64,000 nucleotides of DNA from Paragorgia papillata (Eukaryota; Cnidaria; Anthozoa; Scleralcyonacea; Coralliidae). The stretch is from contig JAWNZC010000280.1 of the NCBI GenBank assembly GCA_035771165.1, positions 1,586,501-1,650,500 on the forward strand, given 5' to 3'. The translations under genes and the position numbers were made by a program. The notes under the pieces are model-generated. The model was not told the origin of the DNA and ran no database searches. It saw nothing but the letters and a program-made list of their open reading frames with translations. Positions within the stretch are counted from its first letter, which is position 1. Every line of letters starts with the position of its first letter. This document shows positions 36,542-49,032 of the stretch, piece by piece.

Positions 36542-36658
36542 CTTCAGCCTGTAGCAGAAACGCTTTTACTTGTGCCACTGGAAATAGATGCATCCCGGAC
36601 AACTTTGTCTGTGATGGCGAACCAGATTGTGAAGACGAAAGTGATGAAATAAGTTGTG
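36542..36658 (+). CDS. LDL-receptor class A exon 1
   Basis: 117-nt exon, acceptor TTTTAG, donor G/GTAAGT, phase 1-1. It encodes one LDLa module: six cysteines (CSRNAF-TC...[11 protein letters not shown]...SC) and the calcium cage [13 protein letters not shown]. LDLa modules are extracellular ligand-binding units held by three disulfides and Ca2+. Symmetric phase 1-1 exons are the standard currency of LDLa shuffling. No signal peptide exon is identified upstream. It is followed by an 8.8-kb intron filled with repeats. Confidence 0.85.
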
Positions 36659-37033
36659 GTAAGTTTTGTGTTTAAGTTTGACATATTCAGTTAAGAAACA
36701 TGAATTTGGTGTCGACTGTTGATCTTAACGAAGATTTATGAGGAACCCCCTACTGGCTATAGTTAGCATTGTATTCCTATCTTATATTCATAACTTGCTT
36801 TGTCATTTTGCACTGAAAGTGTAGTACTTCACTCATAGGTTTCTATGTATCTTTGGCATTAGCACTATTTGAAATCCTTTATAAAAAAATGCACTAAACT
36901 TATCATAAATTCATTTGAATAAAATATCATAGTATAAACTAGAAGTATTTCTATAAATGTCTCGTTCGATTGTAAAAGATTTCTAGGAGAAGAAAGATAT
37001 TTTTTCATGTGGGTGTTGCTGTGGTGGAGCTGT

Positions 37034-39780
37034 CCCCGGCGAAAATTTGATGAATTGTTCATGAATAGTTCATGAATTTTGTTCATGAACATCCATGATA
37101 AGTACATGAACAGTTCATGCCCATGCATGAACATTAAATGGCACAGTTCATGAAAGTGATAGTTCATGAACCGTAAGTTCATGAACATATTTCTGTTCAT
37201 GAACAGTTCAAGAACTAAATTTCAAGATAAGTTCACGAATTTTTGATGAACAACTGATGAATATTGTTCATGAGCTGTTCATGAAAAGACTCGTGAACAT
37301 TAAATGGCCGAATTCATGAAAATTGGAGTTCATGAATAATTCATGAACAACCACGTTCATGAAGTTTTGAGTTCATGAAGTGTTCATGAATATTGTTCAT
37401 GAACTGTTCATGAAATGACTCATGAACATTAAATGGCCGAATTCATGAAAATTAGAGTTCATGAATAGTTCATGAACTTGTATGTAATCAATATTGATGA
37501 ACAGTGTTCATGAAATGACTCACGGCCGATTAATTCGTGAAAATTCAATTCATGAATATTTCATGAACTCGTAGGTTTCAATATTCATGTGATGAAACGT
37601 TCATGAAGCATTTGTGAACACTCGTGAAATGACTCGTGAACATTTAATAATAGTCGCGGATTTATGAAAATTGCACAGTTCACCGAATACCTAGTGAACG
37701 TTGATAATTCCTTCATGAAGTGTTCGTGAACGTTGTTCGTTAAAATGACTCATAGTCATGTCGACATATTCGTTATATTATAAGGATTCGTTAGGGCAGT
37801 TTATACGAGAGCTAAAACGCGGCTTACACAGGACGCGGCTTACACAAGACGCGAAACACTTGTATGAAAGGTACAAAGACAAAACATATTCGTTATATTA
37901 TAAGGATTATATTCATTAGGGCCGTTTGTACGATAGCTAATAACGCGACTTACACAGGACGCGACTTACACAAGACGCGAAACACTTGTATAAAAGGTAC
38001 AAAGACTAAATATTCGCGTCTTACACAAGCCGCGGCCTGTTCAAAAAGGTCGTATAAATGGGTCAGATCAAGGCGCGTCTTATCGGCTCTCGTATAAACG
38101 GCCGTAATATAAACCTTAGTTTACCCATCGGCCAGGTAAGAAATCCTTTTCAAACTCTATGTTTAGGCCCGTTAACACCTGCGATTTTTTAGATACAGTA
38201 TGCGATAAATATCGCCAACTTCTGGTTTAGTGGAGCACAATCCGCGGACTGTCGTTTCTACGTAACATGCATCTGAATTAGAAGTTGGCAATATTTATCG
38301 TATCAAAAATCGCACGCGTAAAGAGCCTTCACAAATATTAAAGCCATACGCTTTACAAAAACCATTAGCCACAGAAGTGGTGAGACAATCAGACAAATTA
38401 GCATTTGAAGAAACTCGATTAAACGCTTACACCAAATGTTAATAGGACTACGAAAAAACCCCGAGTAATATATATTATAACCAAGCATTGCAACCGGACT
38501 ACATGATGCAGAGAAGAAACAATTTGACATAGATTTACCTCTGAATGGCACCGATTGTCCGATTGTTAATTTGGTTCTTTGTAAACGTTGAGGAGAATTT
38601 CAGCAGACTGAGAGCTATAGCAGCATTAAACGCAAGTACCAGCGCACTTTCCCTCCTTTCTTTAAGACGTTCACCAAACTGTGTGGAATTATCCATCCCG
38701 TATCAACGGCTTTTAACGCACAATATTCAAATGTTCAAGGACAGGCGCCAAAATGGTATCAGTAATGACACTTGAACGGGATTGAATTACGCACTATCAT
38801 ATAGCCGCAAGCATCTCTGACGGGACTGGAAAAAGCTCAATGCCTCAATATTATAGTATATTTTATTTAGTCTACTCTTAGGAGTCTTATAGGATTTATA
38901 GGTATTATTGTGTTAGCTAGATCGCAGATGCGAGAACTGCTACTGCTACAAGTCTATTAATGTCCTTATTTTATGATAATAATTAAGAGATTAAGTAATT
39001 ATCTCTTCGGCATCAACAAAGTATTTTTGCTATTTCCGTCAAAATGGAAAAATACGAAGTAAAAGTACATGCGCTCGTTCAGACAACTATAGCATTTGGA
39101 CTAAACGGCTCATTCTTCACTTTAACCTAGACTAAAATGAATTACGGTACGTTTTGACTTTTTGAATCTAGCTGGTCTATATTACTCCGAGCCACTAGCC
39201 AGACCTTAATACTGACTCACTGTGTAAAATGTCTAAAATATAAAGAAGCTTCAGACCAATTTTGCAGTAAAACTGGCAACAAAGACATGCGGATTGGTGT
39301 CACAGCGCAAAGTTTCTGCGCTACAGTGGAATCAAATTAGTACATTTCATGAAATGTTCATGACCAATGAAATGTTCATGACCAAATTTCATGAACCTTT
39401 GACCTTTCATGAACTGTATTTTGTCTGATTTAAACGACTGACTTTTGTTCATCAAAATTTCATTAAATATTCATGAACAAATTTCATGAAATTTTCATGA
39501 ATAATAAGTTCATGAAATAATCAATAAGATTTCCTATGAATATTCATGAACATTCATGAACGATACAACATAATGAACATAAAGTTCATGAACTAATTTG
39601 TTGTTCATCAGACTTCATGAACTGTTCATAAAACACATTTATGAATAGTTCATGAACAGTTATTCATGAACTACATGTTTCATTTTTGATGAACTAAACA
39701 TGAACTATTCATGAACGCATATGAACATTCATGAACGACCCATGAAAGTTCATCAATTCATGAACCAATTTTCGCCGGGG
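37034..39780 (+). mobile_element. TTCATGAA-rich TIR transposon, copy B (complete)
   Basis: Complete copy with ends CCCCGGCGAAAATT and AATTTTCGCCGGGG (14-bp inverted repeats). About 700 bp at the left and 400 bp at the right are saturated with TTCATGAA palindromes. It is the reverse complement of copy A, with small indels. A 76-residue frame (38545-38775) and an opposite 82-residue frame (38303-38551) are shared with copy A but look like chance frames. No obvious target duplication (flanks GAGCTGT and GTAGGTT). It lies within the first LDLa intron. Confidence 0.88.
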
Positions 39781-40570
39781 GTAGGTTTGTTCGTCAATAA
39801 AGAAAACTCATTGGTCACTCCAGGGGGTGTTTTCATTCATGTTTTTCATTAAGGACCTGTCTTAACATATGGTCTTAATGACCAAAGATGTTTCCGTCTT
39901 TTATTATACCGCTTCCATATCACGTTATAGTTATGTTTTGTCAGCACCATCAGGCAGCCAGAAGTATTTAAGAAATTAAAAGTGAAAGCCATATTTTACT
40001 AGTGCGTGTATATTGCCTTTGGGATTGATTTCGAATTGACATCGCAATTGTTTGTCAGTTCTAAATTTCAAACATCTTTGGTTTCTGACATTATTTCCTG
40101 TGAGAAAATAGTAAAATATCATATAAGAGGCCAGTATTAATGCGAAATTACACTTCCATAAAGCTGCTTTCCCCCGACAGGTGCTCGTCGTGGCATTGTT
40201 TTCGAATGGCATCGTATTTAATTCTTAGCAACAGCTGAATGACAAACAAGAAATTCAGCGTTGATGTTGAATTTGCATACTATTATTTGCATTGCCTGAA
40301 TGCCAAGGTCATCCATAATTTTGAACAACAAAGCAATTATAAAGTAATTCACCCTGCTAGCAAAACATAAACACTTGGATTTAATGATAAAGAAATAGAC
40401 TAGCTGAGACTAGTTGTTTTGTAGGTCTGATTTTGGCTGTTTTGGCTGTTCTAGTTTGTTGTGAGAGGTTGGTAATTAGTTTTGTTTTTTCAAATTATTA
40501 GTTTTGTTTTTTCTAATCACTTTCATTTCCTGGTTATACCAAAACATATATGTCTTGTTTATTTAATATT
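39781..40570. other. No gene seen (LDLa intron)
   Basis: Intron sequence without recognisable coding; GTTTTGTTTTTTC-like local repeat near 40480-40515. Confidence 0.5.
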
Positions 40571-40843
40571 CAGGGGGGGTGCCAGAAATTCCCCTACACA
40601 AGGATAAAGGTCCCAACAGGGGGGCTAAAGTCCCTGACAGGGGGGGGGGGCTAAAATAGGGGGTCTAGGGGAATGTTCCGTCAAAAGAATTTTGCAATTT
40701 AAAGGTCAGAAATGGAATTTCCATTGTTATCAATTATATCATAAAATAATTATATTAACAACTCACAAAACAAAGCACTTCTTTAAGTCTCAGACTTTTA
40801 ACTTGCCTGTTTATAGCTATGGTATATAAGAAGTATATTTAAG

Positions 40844-40914
<71 letters not shown>

Positions 40915-41066
40915 CTTTCTTAGCAAAGACTCTTTTCACATTTTAGAATTAAGACTGTGATTTTTCTCGCAAGTCATCCCCTGACACTGATAATTTTTTC
41001 CTCAACAGGGGCTAAGTGTCCAGTGGGGGTCTGTATTTGCCTGCTCCCCCTCTGGCACCACCCCTG
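40571..41066. mobile_element. hAT-like MITE with (TA)n core
   Basis: Ends CAGGGGGGGTGCCAGA and TCTGGCACCACCCCTG are inverted repeats. Flanking octamers TTAATATT (40563-40570) and TTGAAATT (41067-41074) match at six of eight positions, as expected of an aged hAT duplication. A (TA)n run lies at about 40846-40911. Confidence 0.7.
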
Positions 41067-41989
41067 TTGAAATTGCAAGCTATGCCTGATTCATGATCCA
41101 GTGGGTTGATTTACTGACATACAGGCAACTAAATGTTGATAAATTTTGTACTCTTCTGGTGCCTCTAATTTCAATACAATAAATAATGGAAATGTACACG
41201 AGCTCCAAAGTTTGGATTTATAGTTGTGACTAATTGTGACTGTTTATGGCTGCATGTGTAAACATAGTCATTCAAAATATAGTCTGGGAGATGCACGGTC
41301 CACGGTCACTGCACCCATTCTATTTTAGTATAATGAAGGATATTTGTCCAATAACAACATTTCAGTTCAATCAGTCAACCATGCTATTTAAATATTAATA
41401 AACCTAAAACAAAGGATGTGCATCCAGACCACATTATCTCTATGGGTTATGGTGTAAAATAAAGTGTTACTCTGAGTGATGAACTCAAATTGCAAAGCGA
41501 TTTTAAAAATTGCGATATATAATATATTTCGCGAAATCGCTGTGTCACGCGCATCACCAAATCATCAGGCTGGCCAGATATACGCACAAAGTTTTGCCTT
41601 TAAGTTTCGGCTTTGCAGCTGTTATCTCGCATGTCAAAAAAGATCACACTTCAAACGTGATAACACCATTTCATGGTTTGGTCATTCGGCTCGCTGTTTA
41701 AAGCTGTGTAGGTTGCGTCTCAGGTGTATTTGATATGGCTGAACGTGAAAAGTAGGAATGTGATTTGAACGTTACCTTAATACTGTAAAAAGGTTTAGTG
41801 GAGATGGTGAAAAGGTTGAGAAATTAAGATTTGTGTCTGCGAGGAGTTTTCGACAAGAATTCAATCAATCGCTGGATATTTAGACGCTTGGAGACAAGTT
41901 TAAATCGCAGGTGTGAAAAGCCATCTTCAATTGTTCATTTGAAAATATGTGGAAGTTTCAGCAATGTCACATCTCACAACGTAAAGCTG
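41067..41989. other. No gene seen (LDLa intron)
   Basis: Short overlapping frames at 41476-42058 have no recognisable domain. Confidence 0.4.
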
Positions 41990-42083
41990 GTTTTCCACTG
42001 GCGAATTTTGCCGTGCGAGGTGACATTCCTATTGTCAAAATTGAATAGATTGGAATAGATTTCTAATTAGTTCCACTATAGAT
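41990..42083 (+). mobile_element. Truncated GGTTTTCCACTGGCGAA MITE
   Basis: Matches the left half of the reverse complement of the 17080-17229 element (GGTTTTCCACTGGCGAATTT, then GAGGTGACATT, ATTGAATAGATTGGAATA, TTCTAATTAGTTCCA). At AGATCTCACAAGTTCACAAC it grades into the minisatellite instead of reaching its right end. Confidence 0.65.
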
Positions 42084-44809
42084 CTCACAAGTTCACAACG
42101 TAACGTACGTATAAGGTCTAACAACGTAACGTCTCACAACGTAACGTCTCGCAATGTAACGTCACGAGGTCTCACAATGTAATGCAAGGTCTCCCAATGT
42201 ATTAAAACGTAAGGTCTCATAACGTAAAGTAAGGTCTCATAACATAACATAACGTAAGGTCTCACAATGTAACGTAAGGTCTCACAATGTAACCGTAAGG
42301 TCTCAATGTAATGTAAGGTCTCACAATGTAATGTAAGGTTTCACAACGTAACGTAAGGTCTCACAATGTAATGTAAGGTCTCACAATGTAACGTAATGTT
42401 TCACAATGTAATATAAGGTCTCACAATGTAATGTAAGGTCTCACAATGTAACGTAAGGACTCACAATGTAACTTAAGGTCTCACAACGTAACTTAAGGTC
42501 TCACAATGTAACATAATGTTTCACAACGTAACTTAAGGTCTCACAATGTAATGTAAGGTCTCACAATGTAACGTAAGGTCCCACAATGTAATATAAGGTC
42601 TCACAATGTAATGTAAGGTCTCACAATGTAACGTAAGGTCTCACAATGTAATGTAAGGTCTCACAATGTAATGTAAGGTCTCACAATGTAACGTAAGGTC
42701 TCACAATGTAACGTAAGGTCTCACAACGTAACTTAAGGTCTCACAATGTAACGTAAGGTCCCACAATGTAATATAAGGTCTCACAATGTAATGTAAGGTC
42801 TCACAATGTAACGTAAGGTCTCACAATGTAATGTAAGGTCTCACAATGTAATGTAAGGTCTCACAATGTAATGTAAGGTCTCACAATGTAACGTAAGGAC
42901 TCACAACGTAACTTAAGGTCTCACAACGTAACTTAAGGTCTCACAATGTAACGTAAGGTCTCACAATGTAATGTAAGGTCTCACAACGTAACGTAAGGTC
43001 TCACAACGTAACGTAAGGTCTCACAATGTAACGTAAGGTCTCACAATGTAACGTAATGTCTCACAATGTAACGTAAGGTCTCACAATGTAACGTAAGGTC
43101 TTACAATGTAACGTAAGGTCTCACAATGTAATGTAAGGTCTCACAACGTAACGTAAGGTCTCACAACGTAACGTAAGGTCTCACAATGTAATGTAAGGTC
43201 TCACAATGTAATATAAGGTCTCACAATGTAACGTAAGGTCTCAATGTAACGTAAGGTCTGACAATGTAATGTAAGGTCTGACAATGTAATGTAAGGTCTC
43301 ACAATGTAACGTAAGGTCTCACAATGTAACGTAAGGTTTCACAATGTAACGTAAGGTCTGACAATGTAATGTAAGGTCTGACAATGTAATGTAAGGTCTC
43401 ACAATGTAACGTAAGGTCTCACAATGTAACGTAGTGTCTCACAATGTTATGTAAGGTCTCACAATGTAACGTAAGGTCTCACAATGTAACGTAAGGTCTC
43501 ACAATGTAACGTAATGTCTCACAATGTAACGTAAGGTCTCACAATGTAACGTAAGACCTCGCAATGTAACGTAAGGTCTCACAATGTAACGTAAGGTCTC
43601 ACAATGTAACGTAAGGTCTCACAATGTAATGTAAGGTCTCACAATGTAACGTAAGGTCTCACAATGTAACGTAAGGTCTCACAATGTAACGTAAGGTCTC
43701 ACAATGCAACGTAAGGTCTGACAATGTAACGTAAGGTCTCACAATGTAACGTAAGGTCTCACAACGTAACGTAAGGTCTCACAATGTAACGTAAGGTTTC
43801 ACAATGTAACGTAAGGTCTGACAATGTAATGTAAGGTCTCACAATGTAACGTAAGGTCTCACAATGTAACGTAGTGTCTCACAATGTTATGTAAGGTCTC
43901 ACAATGTAACGTAAGGTCTCACAATGTAACGTAAGGTCTCACAATGTAATGTAATGTCTCACAATGTAACGTAAGGTCTCACAATGTAACGTAAGGTCTC
44001 ACAATGTAATGTAGGGTCTCACAATGTAACGTAAGGTCTCACAACGTAACGTAAGGTCTCACAATGTAATGTAAGGTCTCACAATGTAACGTAAGGTCTC
44101 ACAATGTAACGTAAGGTCTCACAATGTAACGTAAGGTCTCACAATGCAACGTAAGGTCTGACAATGTAACGTAAGGTCTCACAATGTAACGTAAGGTCTC
44201 ACAATGTAACGTAAGGTCTCACAACGTAACGTAAGGTCTCACAATGTAACGTAAGGTTTCACAATGTAACGTAAGGTCTGACAATGTAATGTAAGGTCTC
44301 ACAATGTAACGTAAGGTCTCACAATGTAACGTAGTGTCTCACAATGTTATGTAAGGTCTCACAATGTAACGTAAGGTCTCACAATGTAACGTAAGGTCTC
44401 ACAATGTAACGTAATGTCTCACAATGTAACGTAAGGTCTCACAATGTAACGTAAGGTCTCACAATGTAATGTAAGGTCTCACAATGTAACGTAAGGTCTC
44501 ACAACGTAACGTAAGGTCTCACAATGTAATGTAAGGTCTCACAATGTAACGTAAGGTCTCACAATGTAATGTAAGGTCTCACAATGTAACGTAAGGTCTC
44601 ACAACGTAATGTAAGGTCTCACAATGTAACGTAAGGTCTCACAAGGTAACCTAAGGTCTCACAATGTAATGTAAGGTCTCACAATGTAATATAAGGTCTC
44701 ACAATGTAACGTAGTGTCTCACAATGTAATGTAAGGTCTCACAATGTAATGTAAGGTCTCACAATGTAACGTAAGGTCTCACAATGTAACGTAAGGTTTC
44801 ACAATGTAA
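42084..44809 (+). repeat. 20-bp minisatellite (~136 copies) with higher-order structure
   Basis: Tandem units of AAGGTCTCACAATGTAACGT with C/T variants at the CGT/TGT positions. Unit length is locked at 20 bp over nearly the entire array, apart from a few early irregular units and one 18-bp unit near 43243. Marker variants repeat at long range: GTAGTGTCTCACAATGTTAT at 43431, 43871 and 44331 (440 and 460 bp apart), and ACAATGCAACGTAAGGTCTG at 43701 and 44141 (440 bp). This shows higher-order units of 22-23 monomers. It lies in the LDLa intron. Confidence 0.95.
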
Positions 44810-45443
44810 AGTCTTGCAACCGACGTATATCGTCTTTCAGCGTAAAGTAAGTTTTCACAGCATAGTACATGTAGGTTGTATGTTTTACAACTAAACTAAC
44901 ACGTTAAAGCGGAAGATAACATCTTACAACAGATTTCAAGCAATACAGCTTTCTTTTCGTTTAAAAAAGGACAACACAGATGTGTAGAGAATATAAAAGT
45001 TAGGTCTGCCGTTCATATTACAGTGCCATACCTGATCAGTTTAACACACGTGCGATTCGCATGCGCAAAGTTATTTATTTACGCGTTTTACGCGTCCGAA
45101 GGCCTGTTAATTATCCAGCGCTAAATCACTGCATGCACATTCGCTTTGTGACGTTCTGAAAATTCATACTCTCAGGGGCGCCTAAAATGTGTATTCTAAC
45201 GAGAGATCTTTCAAAAAAATTGCGAAGCTGTTTTTGAGCGCTAATTCGGACCCTGATTACTGGACAAGTAGAGAAAACTCTATAATGTGACTTTTCGTAG
45301 ATATATATTCATCAAATACACAGAAAATGTTTCTTAACCATATATCTTGTCTACAAAGACTATTGCTTATGAAGCACATAATGACTATATAAATTTGAAA
45401 CCTAATAAGTATTCGAGCTATAAGCATTGCACTTTGTTTTCAG
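44810..45443. other. No gene seen (LDLa intron end)
   Basis: Non-repetitive sequence between the minisatellite and the next LDLa exon. Confidence 0.5.
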
Positions 45444-45566
45444 GAAATAAACGTAAAACGTGCCTTGACACAGAGTACAAATGTGGGGATGGCCGTTGTA
45501 TCAAGAATGAGTGGAAATGCAATAATTATGCAGATTGTAAGGATGGAAGTGATGAGCATTCATGCA
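45444..45566 (+). CDS. LDL-receptor class A exon 2
   Basis: 123-nt exon, acceptor TTGTTTTCAG, donor GCA/GTAAGT, phase 1-1. One LDLa module with [18 protein letters not shown], then [17 protein letters not shown]. All six cysteines and the DCxDGSDE calcium motif are intact. It joins in frame to the exon at 36542-36658 upstream and, across a 233-bp intron, to 45800-45913 downstream. Confidence 0.88.
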
Positions 45567-45799
45567 GTAAGTGTGCTAGTTTTTGCCAGATATACAATTT
45601 TGATCATTATGCACACTCTTTTACACATGTTATTTATTGGGGTCATTATTCGTCAATTAAATTGGAGAAGATGGCATTTACCTTGCAACACACTACATAC
45701 TTTTTGAGTTTTATTGTTTAGCTGTTTAGACTCGCAATAATTGCATGTTCACAATTGGTCTATAGGTCAGTTTATTTATTTTTAAATGTTACTTTGTAG

Positions 45800-45913
45800 A
45801 CTCCTCAACTTGTTCTGCTGATCAGTTTACATGTTACAATGGTTTTTGCATAAGTGGAGCATCGCGCTGTGATAGAATACATCACTGTTTGCTTGGAGAG
45901 GATGAAAAAGATT
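45800..45913 (+). CDS. LDL-receptor class A exon 3 (split last Cys codon)
   Basis: 114-nt exon, acceptor ACTTTGTAG, donor GATT/GTAAAT, phase 1-1. It reads CSADQFTCYNGFCISGASRC, then DRIHHCLLGEDEKD. The sixth cysteine codon is split: the exon ends in T, and the next exon begins GT, so splicing restores TGT. If the intron is retained, the frame reads Cys-Lys-stop at 45913-45921. The calcium cage is degenerate (HHCLLGEDE instead of xDCxDGSDE), so this module may fold or bind differently. Confidence 0.7.
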
Positions 45914-46060
45914 GTAAATAAACTTTCACTTAATATAGTAATGTATATATCAATGTTAGCCATAATGTAAACTAGGGATTTTGCAGTGGTTTTCAATCTT
46001 TTTTGCTACCTATATCCACCCTGAGGCTCCTACATATTCCGTGCAATCAATCCTCCATCC

Positions 46061-46089
46061 ATTCATTCATTCATTCATTCATTCATTCA
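46061..46089. repeat. (ATTC)n microsatellite
   Basis: About seven tandem ATTC units. Confidence 0.9.
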
Positions 46090-46120
46090 AAGTACCATAA
46101 GAAATATTGCAGACCACTCT

Positions 46121-47835
46121 TTAAAGTTAGCCTGAGTAAACAGCCGCCTCTTCTCGCGCGCCCCTCGCGGAAGATACGTCTGAGTAACGAGCCAAGAAAT
46201 TCCATACTGATGATGTAAATCTACCGAGATTCGGGTAGTAGCGCTGATTGGTTACTTTGTAATCATTCGACAATTAATTCAAAACTCGGCTCGACCAAGA
46301 TCAACTCCAACATCATTCCTGTCTGAAATAACAAAGTTAAAGCTTAGTTTTCGCCAACAAGAAAGATAGATAGATACTTTTGCTAAAGCGAGTTTGAGTT
46401 ACAATAACCAGCAACATTTCCCATCGAAATTGAACGATTTTTCCAGACATCAAGCGCCACTTCCTGTCGAGACTGCAAACTTTCGTAACGTAGCAACGCA
46501 GGTTTCATATTTCATTCAAGCAAAATACGACAATTTGAAGTCTCGGCAGGAAGTGGCGCTTGATGTCTGGTAAAATCATTCAATTTCGATGGGAAATGTT
46601 GCTGGTTATTGCAACTCAAACTCGCTTTAGCAAAAGTATCTATCTATCTTTCTTTGTTGGCAGAAACTAAGCTTTAACTTTGTTATTTCAGACAGGAATG
46701 ATGTTGGAGTTGATCTTGGTCGAGTCGAGTTTTGAATTAAATTTAATTATCGTATGATTACAAAGTAACCAATCAGCGCTACTACCCGAATCTCGGTAGA
46801 TTACGTCATCAGTATGGAATTTCTTGGCTCGTTGCTCAGACACAGAATAAGGATCAACCAGAAGTCCAACTCAGCGTCGGCACCTTTGATGTAAGCGTCC
46901 TCGCGAAATGTCGGCCTGCGATCCCGGCGCCATTTTGAAAGTAAGTGCCACCGGGAAATTAGCCCTCTCGTCCTTGCGACCCTCGGGCTCCCGTATTCAA
47001 TTACTCTTGGCCTTCTTGTGACCTTTTAATTAAATTTATATTGTTATATATATATAAATAATATTTAGTTAAGCAAATAAGTAATTTACTTTAGAAAATG
47101 GTTCTTTGGAAATAAAATTATTTGACCACAAGGTTATTAAAACTTCAGTACGCAGATACTACGGGTAAAAGTCCGTGGCAAAAAAGTCCTGCACTCATGA
47201 AGCGGGCTTTACATTTCTCGATTACGGTGAGAACATTTTGAACATTTTAAAAAGTTACAGGTAACACTACGATTTAAAATATATACCGAATGAAAGCTTA
47301 TAAAATTTCTAACAACATACGTACCCGATGTATTTCAACAATGCGTAGTTCCGAAAATTTTAGCCATCTTCTATAAACAAATGTGGAGTTTATACAATTC
47401 TGGATTATGCCGACAGCTTCGTGAGTGCAGGACTTTTTTGCCACGGAGTTTTACCCGTAGTATCCGCGTACTGAAGTTTTAATAACCCCGTGGTCAAAGA
47501 ATTTCATATCCAAAGAATCGTTTTCTAAAGTAAATTACTTATTTACTTAACTAAATATTATTTATATATATAGATAATAATATGAAGTTAATTAAAAGGT
47601 CACAAGACGGCCAAGAGTAATTGATTACAGGAGCCCGAGGGTCGCAAGGACGAGAAGGCTAATTTTCCGGGGACACTTACTTTCAAAATGGCCGACTGGC
47701 GCATGCGCATAAAAATAATGGGACACTTTTTTCCGCGAGTTGGACTTCTGGTTGATCCTTATTCTGTGGCTCAGACGTCTCTTCCGCGAGGGGCGAGCGA
47801 GAAGAGGGGGCTGTTTACTCAGGCTAACTTTAAAG
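46121..47835. mobile_element. Nested double foldback element
   Basis: Outer inverted arms are 46121-46179 plus 46840-47235 on the left and 47410-47835 on the right (ends TTAAAGTTAGCCTGAGTAAA and its inverse). The left arm is interrupted by a second foldback at 46180-46839 whose own ~300-bp arms (CTGAGTAACGAGCC / GGCTCGTTGCTCAG) surround a ~50-bp loop. The right arm shows the uninterrupted sequence. Non-coding, in the third LDLa intron. Confidence 0.85.
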
Positions 47836-47972
47836 CAGCCTTAAAAATATATTTGAATATCATGACAATCATAATGTATAATATATAGTCCTCATTGCAG
47901 TTTTTCTTCCATGGTCATGTCATGATGGTATAGCTTAATTAACAGTACGATTGGTTAATTGAACAATGATAG
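47836..47972. other. No gene seen (LDLa intron)
   Basis: Short intron spacer. Confidence 0.5.
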
Positions 47973-47980
47973 TTAAAATA

Positions 47981-48745
47981 AGGGGTGGATCAAGCATGAG
48001 TGGGCCCCCTGGCACATCAGTAGCTGACTCGTATCTGCCCCCCCGGTCAGAAAGAAACTAGAAAAATAGAGAAAATTAACAAAAAAAGATGTGAATAGCA
48101 CCCAGTGGGCAGTTGGGAATAGCTATCTTGTAAAAATGTTTATGTTTATCTATGGTATTCAACCTACATTTCTGGAGCCTTGGTTCTATTTCTGAGATAT
48201 TTATATCTATTTAAAGTGTATATAAAATGAAAATTAAGTTTGTCTAATTTGGAAGAACTCTTGATATTGTAAAGTAACATCTTCTACAGTTTTTTCCATA
48301 TCTTACTTCATTCTTGAGATATTACTATTTGTTTGATATGTAAATGATCACACTGCATACGTCACATTGTATAATGAGTTGTTGGAAAATTAGGAATATT
48401 GTTGAAGTTATCGAACAAAGTCACACGAAACTGGGCATGTAGGTGTATTTGCAAACACATGTTCAAGCGATTTAACAGATTAATATCAATGATATGCACG
48501 ATTTCTCAGTAACTCATTATACAATGTGACGTATGATTAACAAATAGCAATATCTCAAGAACGAAGTAAGATATGGAAAAACTGTAGAAGATGTTACTTT
48601 ACAATATCAAGAGTTCTTCCAAATTAGACAAACTTAATTTTCATTTCATATACACTTTAAAGGCCCCAAAAGTCTGTGGGGTCCCCTGAAAGTATTAGTG
48701 GGCCTACCACTTGTTCGAAGTGCCCTCCCCTTGATTCACCACTGG
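47981..48745. mobile_element. hAT-like element carrying a foldback
   Basis: Ends AGGGGTGGATCAAGCA and its imperfect inverse TTGATTCACCACTGG. Flanks TTAAAATA (47973-47980) and TTGAAATA (48746-48753) match at seven of eight positions. Inside, 48213-48420 and 48495-48660 form a foldback (ends AAGTGTATATAAAATGAAAA and inverse) related to the element at 3308-3800. Confidence 0.65.
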
Positions 48746-49032
48746 TTGAAATACATGTACTGTATATGTCTTTTTCTCGTAGTAGTGACACCCTCATGGG
48801 CAATGGTTCAATGTAAATTCATATAGAAAATTATCAGCATGGACCCACAAATACTGGAGCAGTCATTGCACTGGTCAAAACCGCTGATTTATTAACTGCA
48901 AAATAAAGAAAAAGCTTTTCTTTTGAGGTCTTTGGGTTCAGGAAACTGTCAGAGCATGCATGTAAATAGTTCTGTATATGATTGTACATTTAATAAGAGT
49001 ACAACTAATGATTTTAATTTATAATTATATAG

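Noticed and set aside
36865..37200. 110-residue ORF rich in Phe, Met, His and Glu
   Set aside because: Direct translation of TTCATGAA repeats.
42084..44809. CRISPR-like array
   Set aside because: Units are contiguous 20-mers with no spacers; eukaryotic minisatellite.
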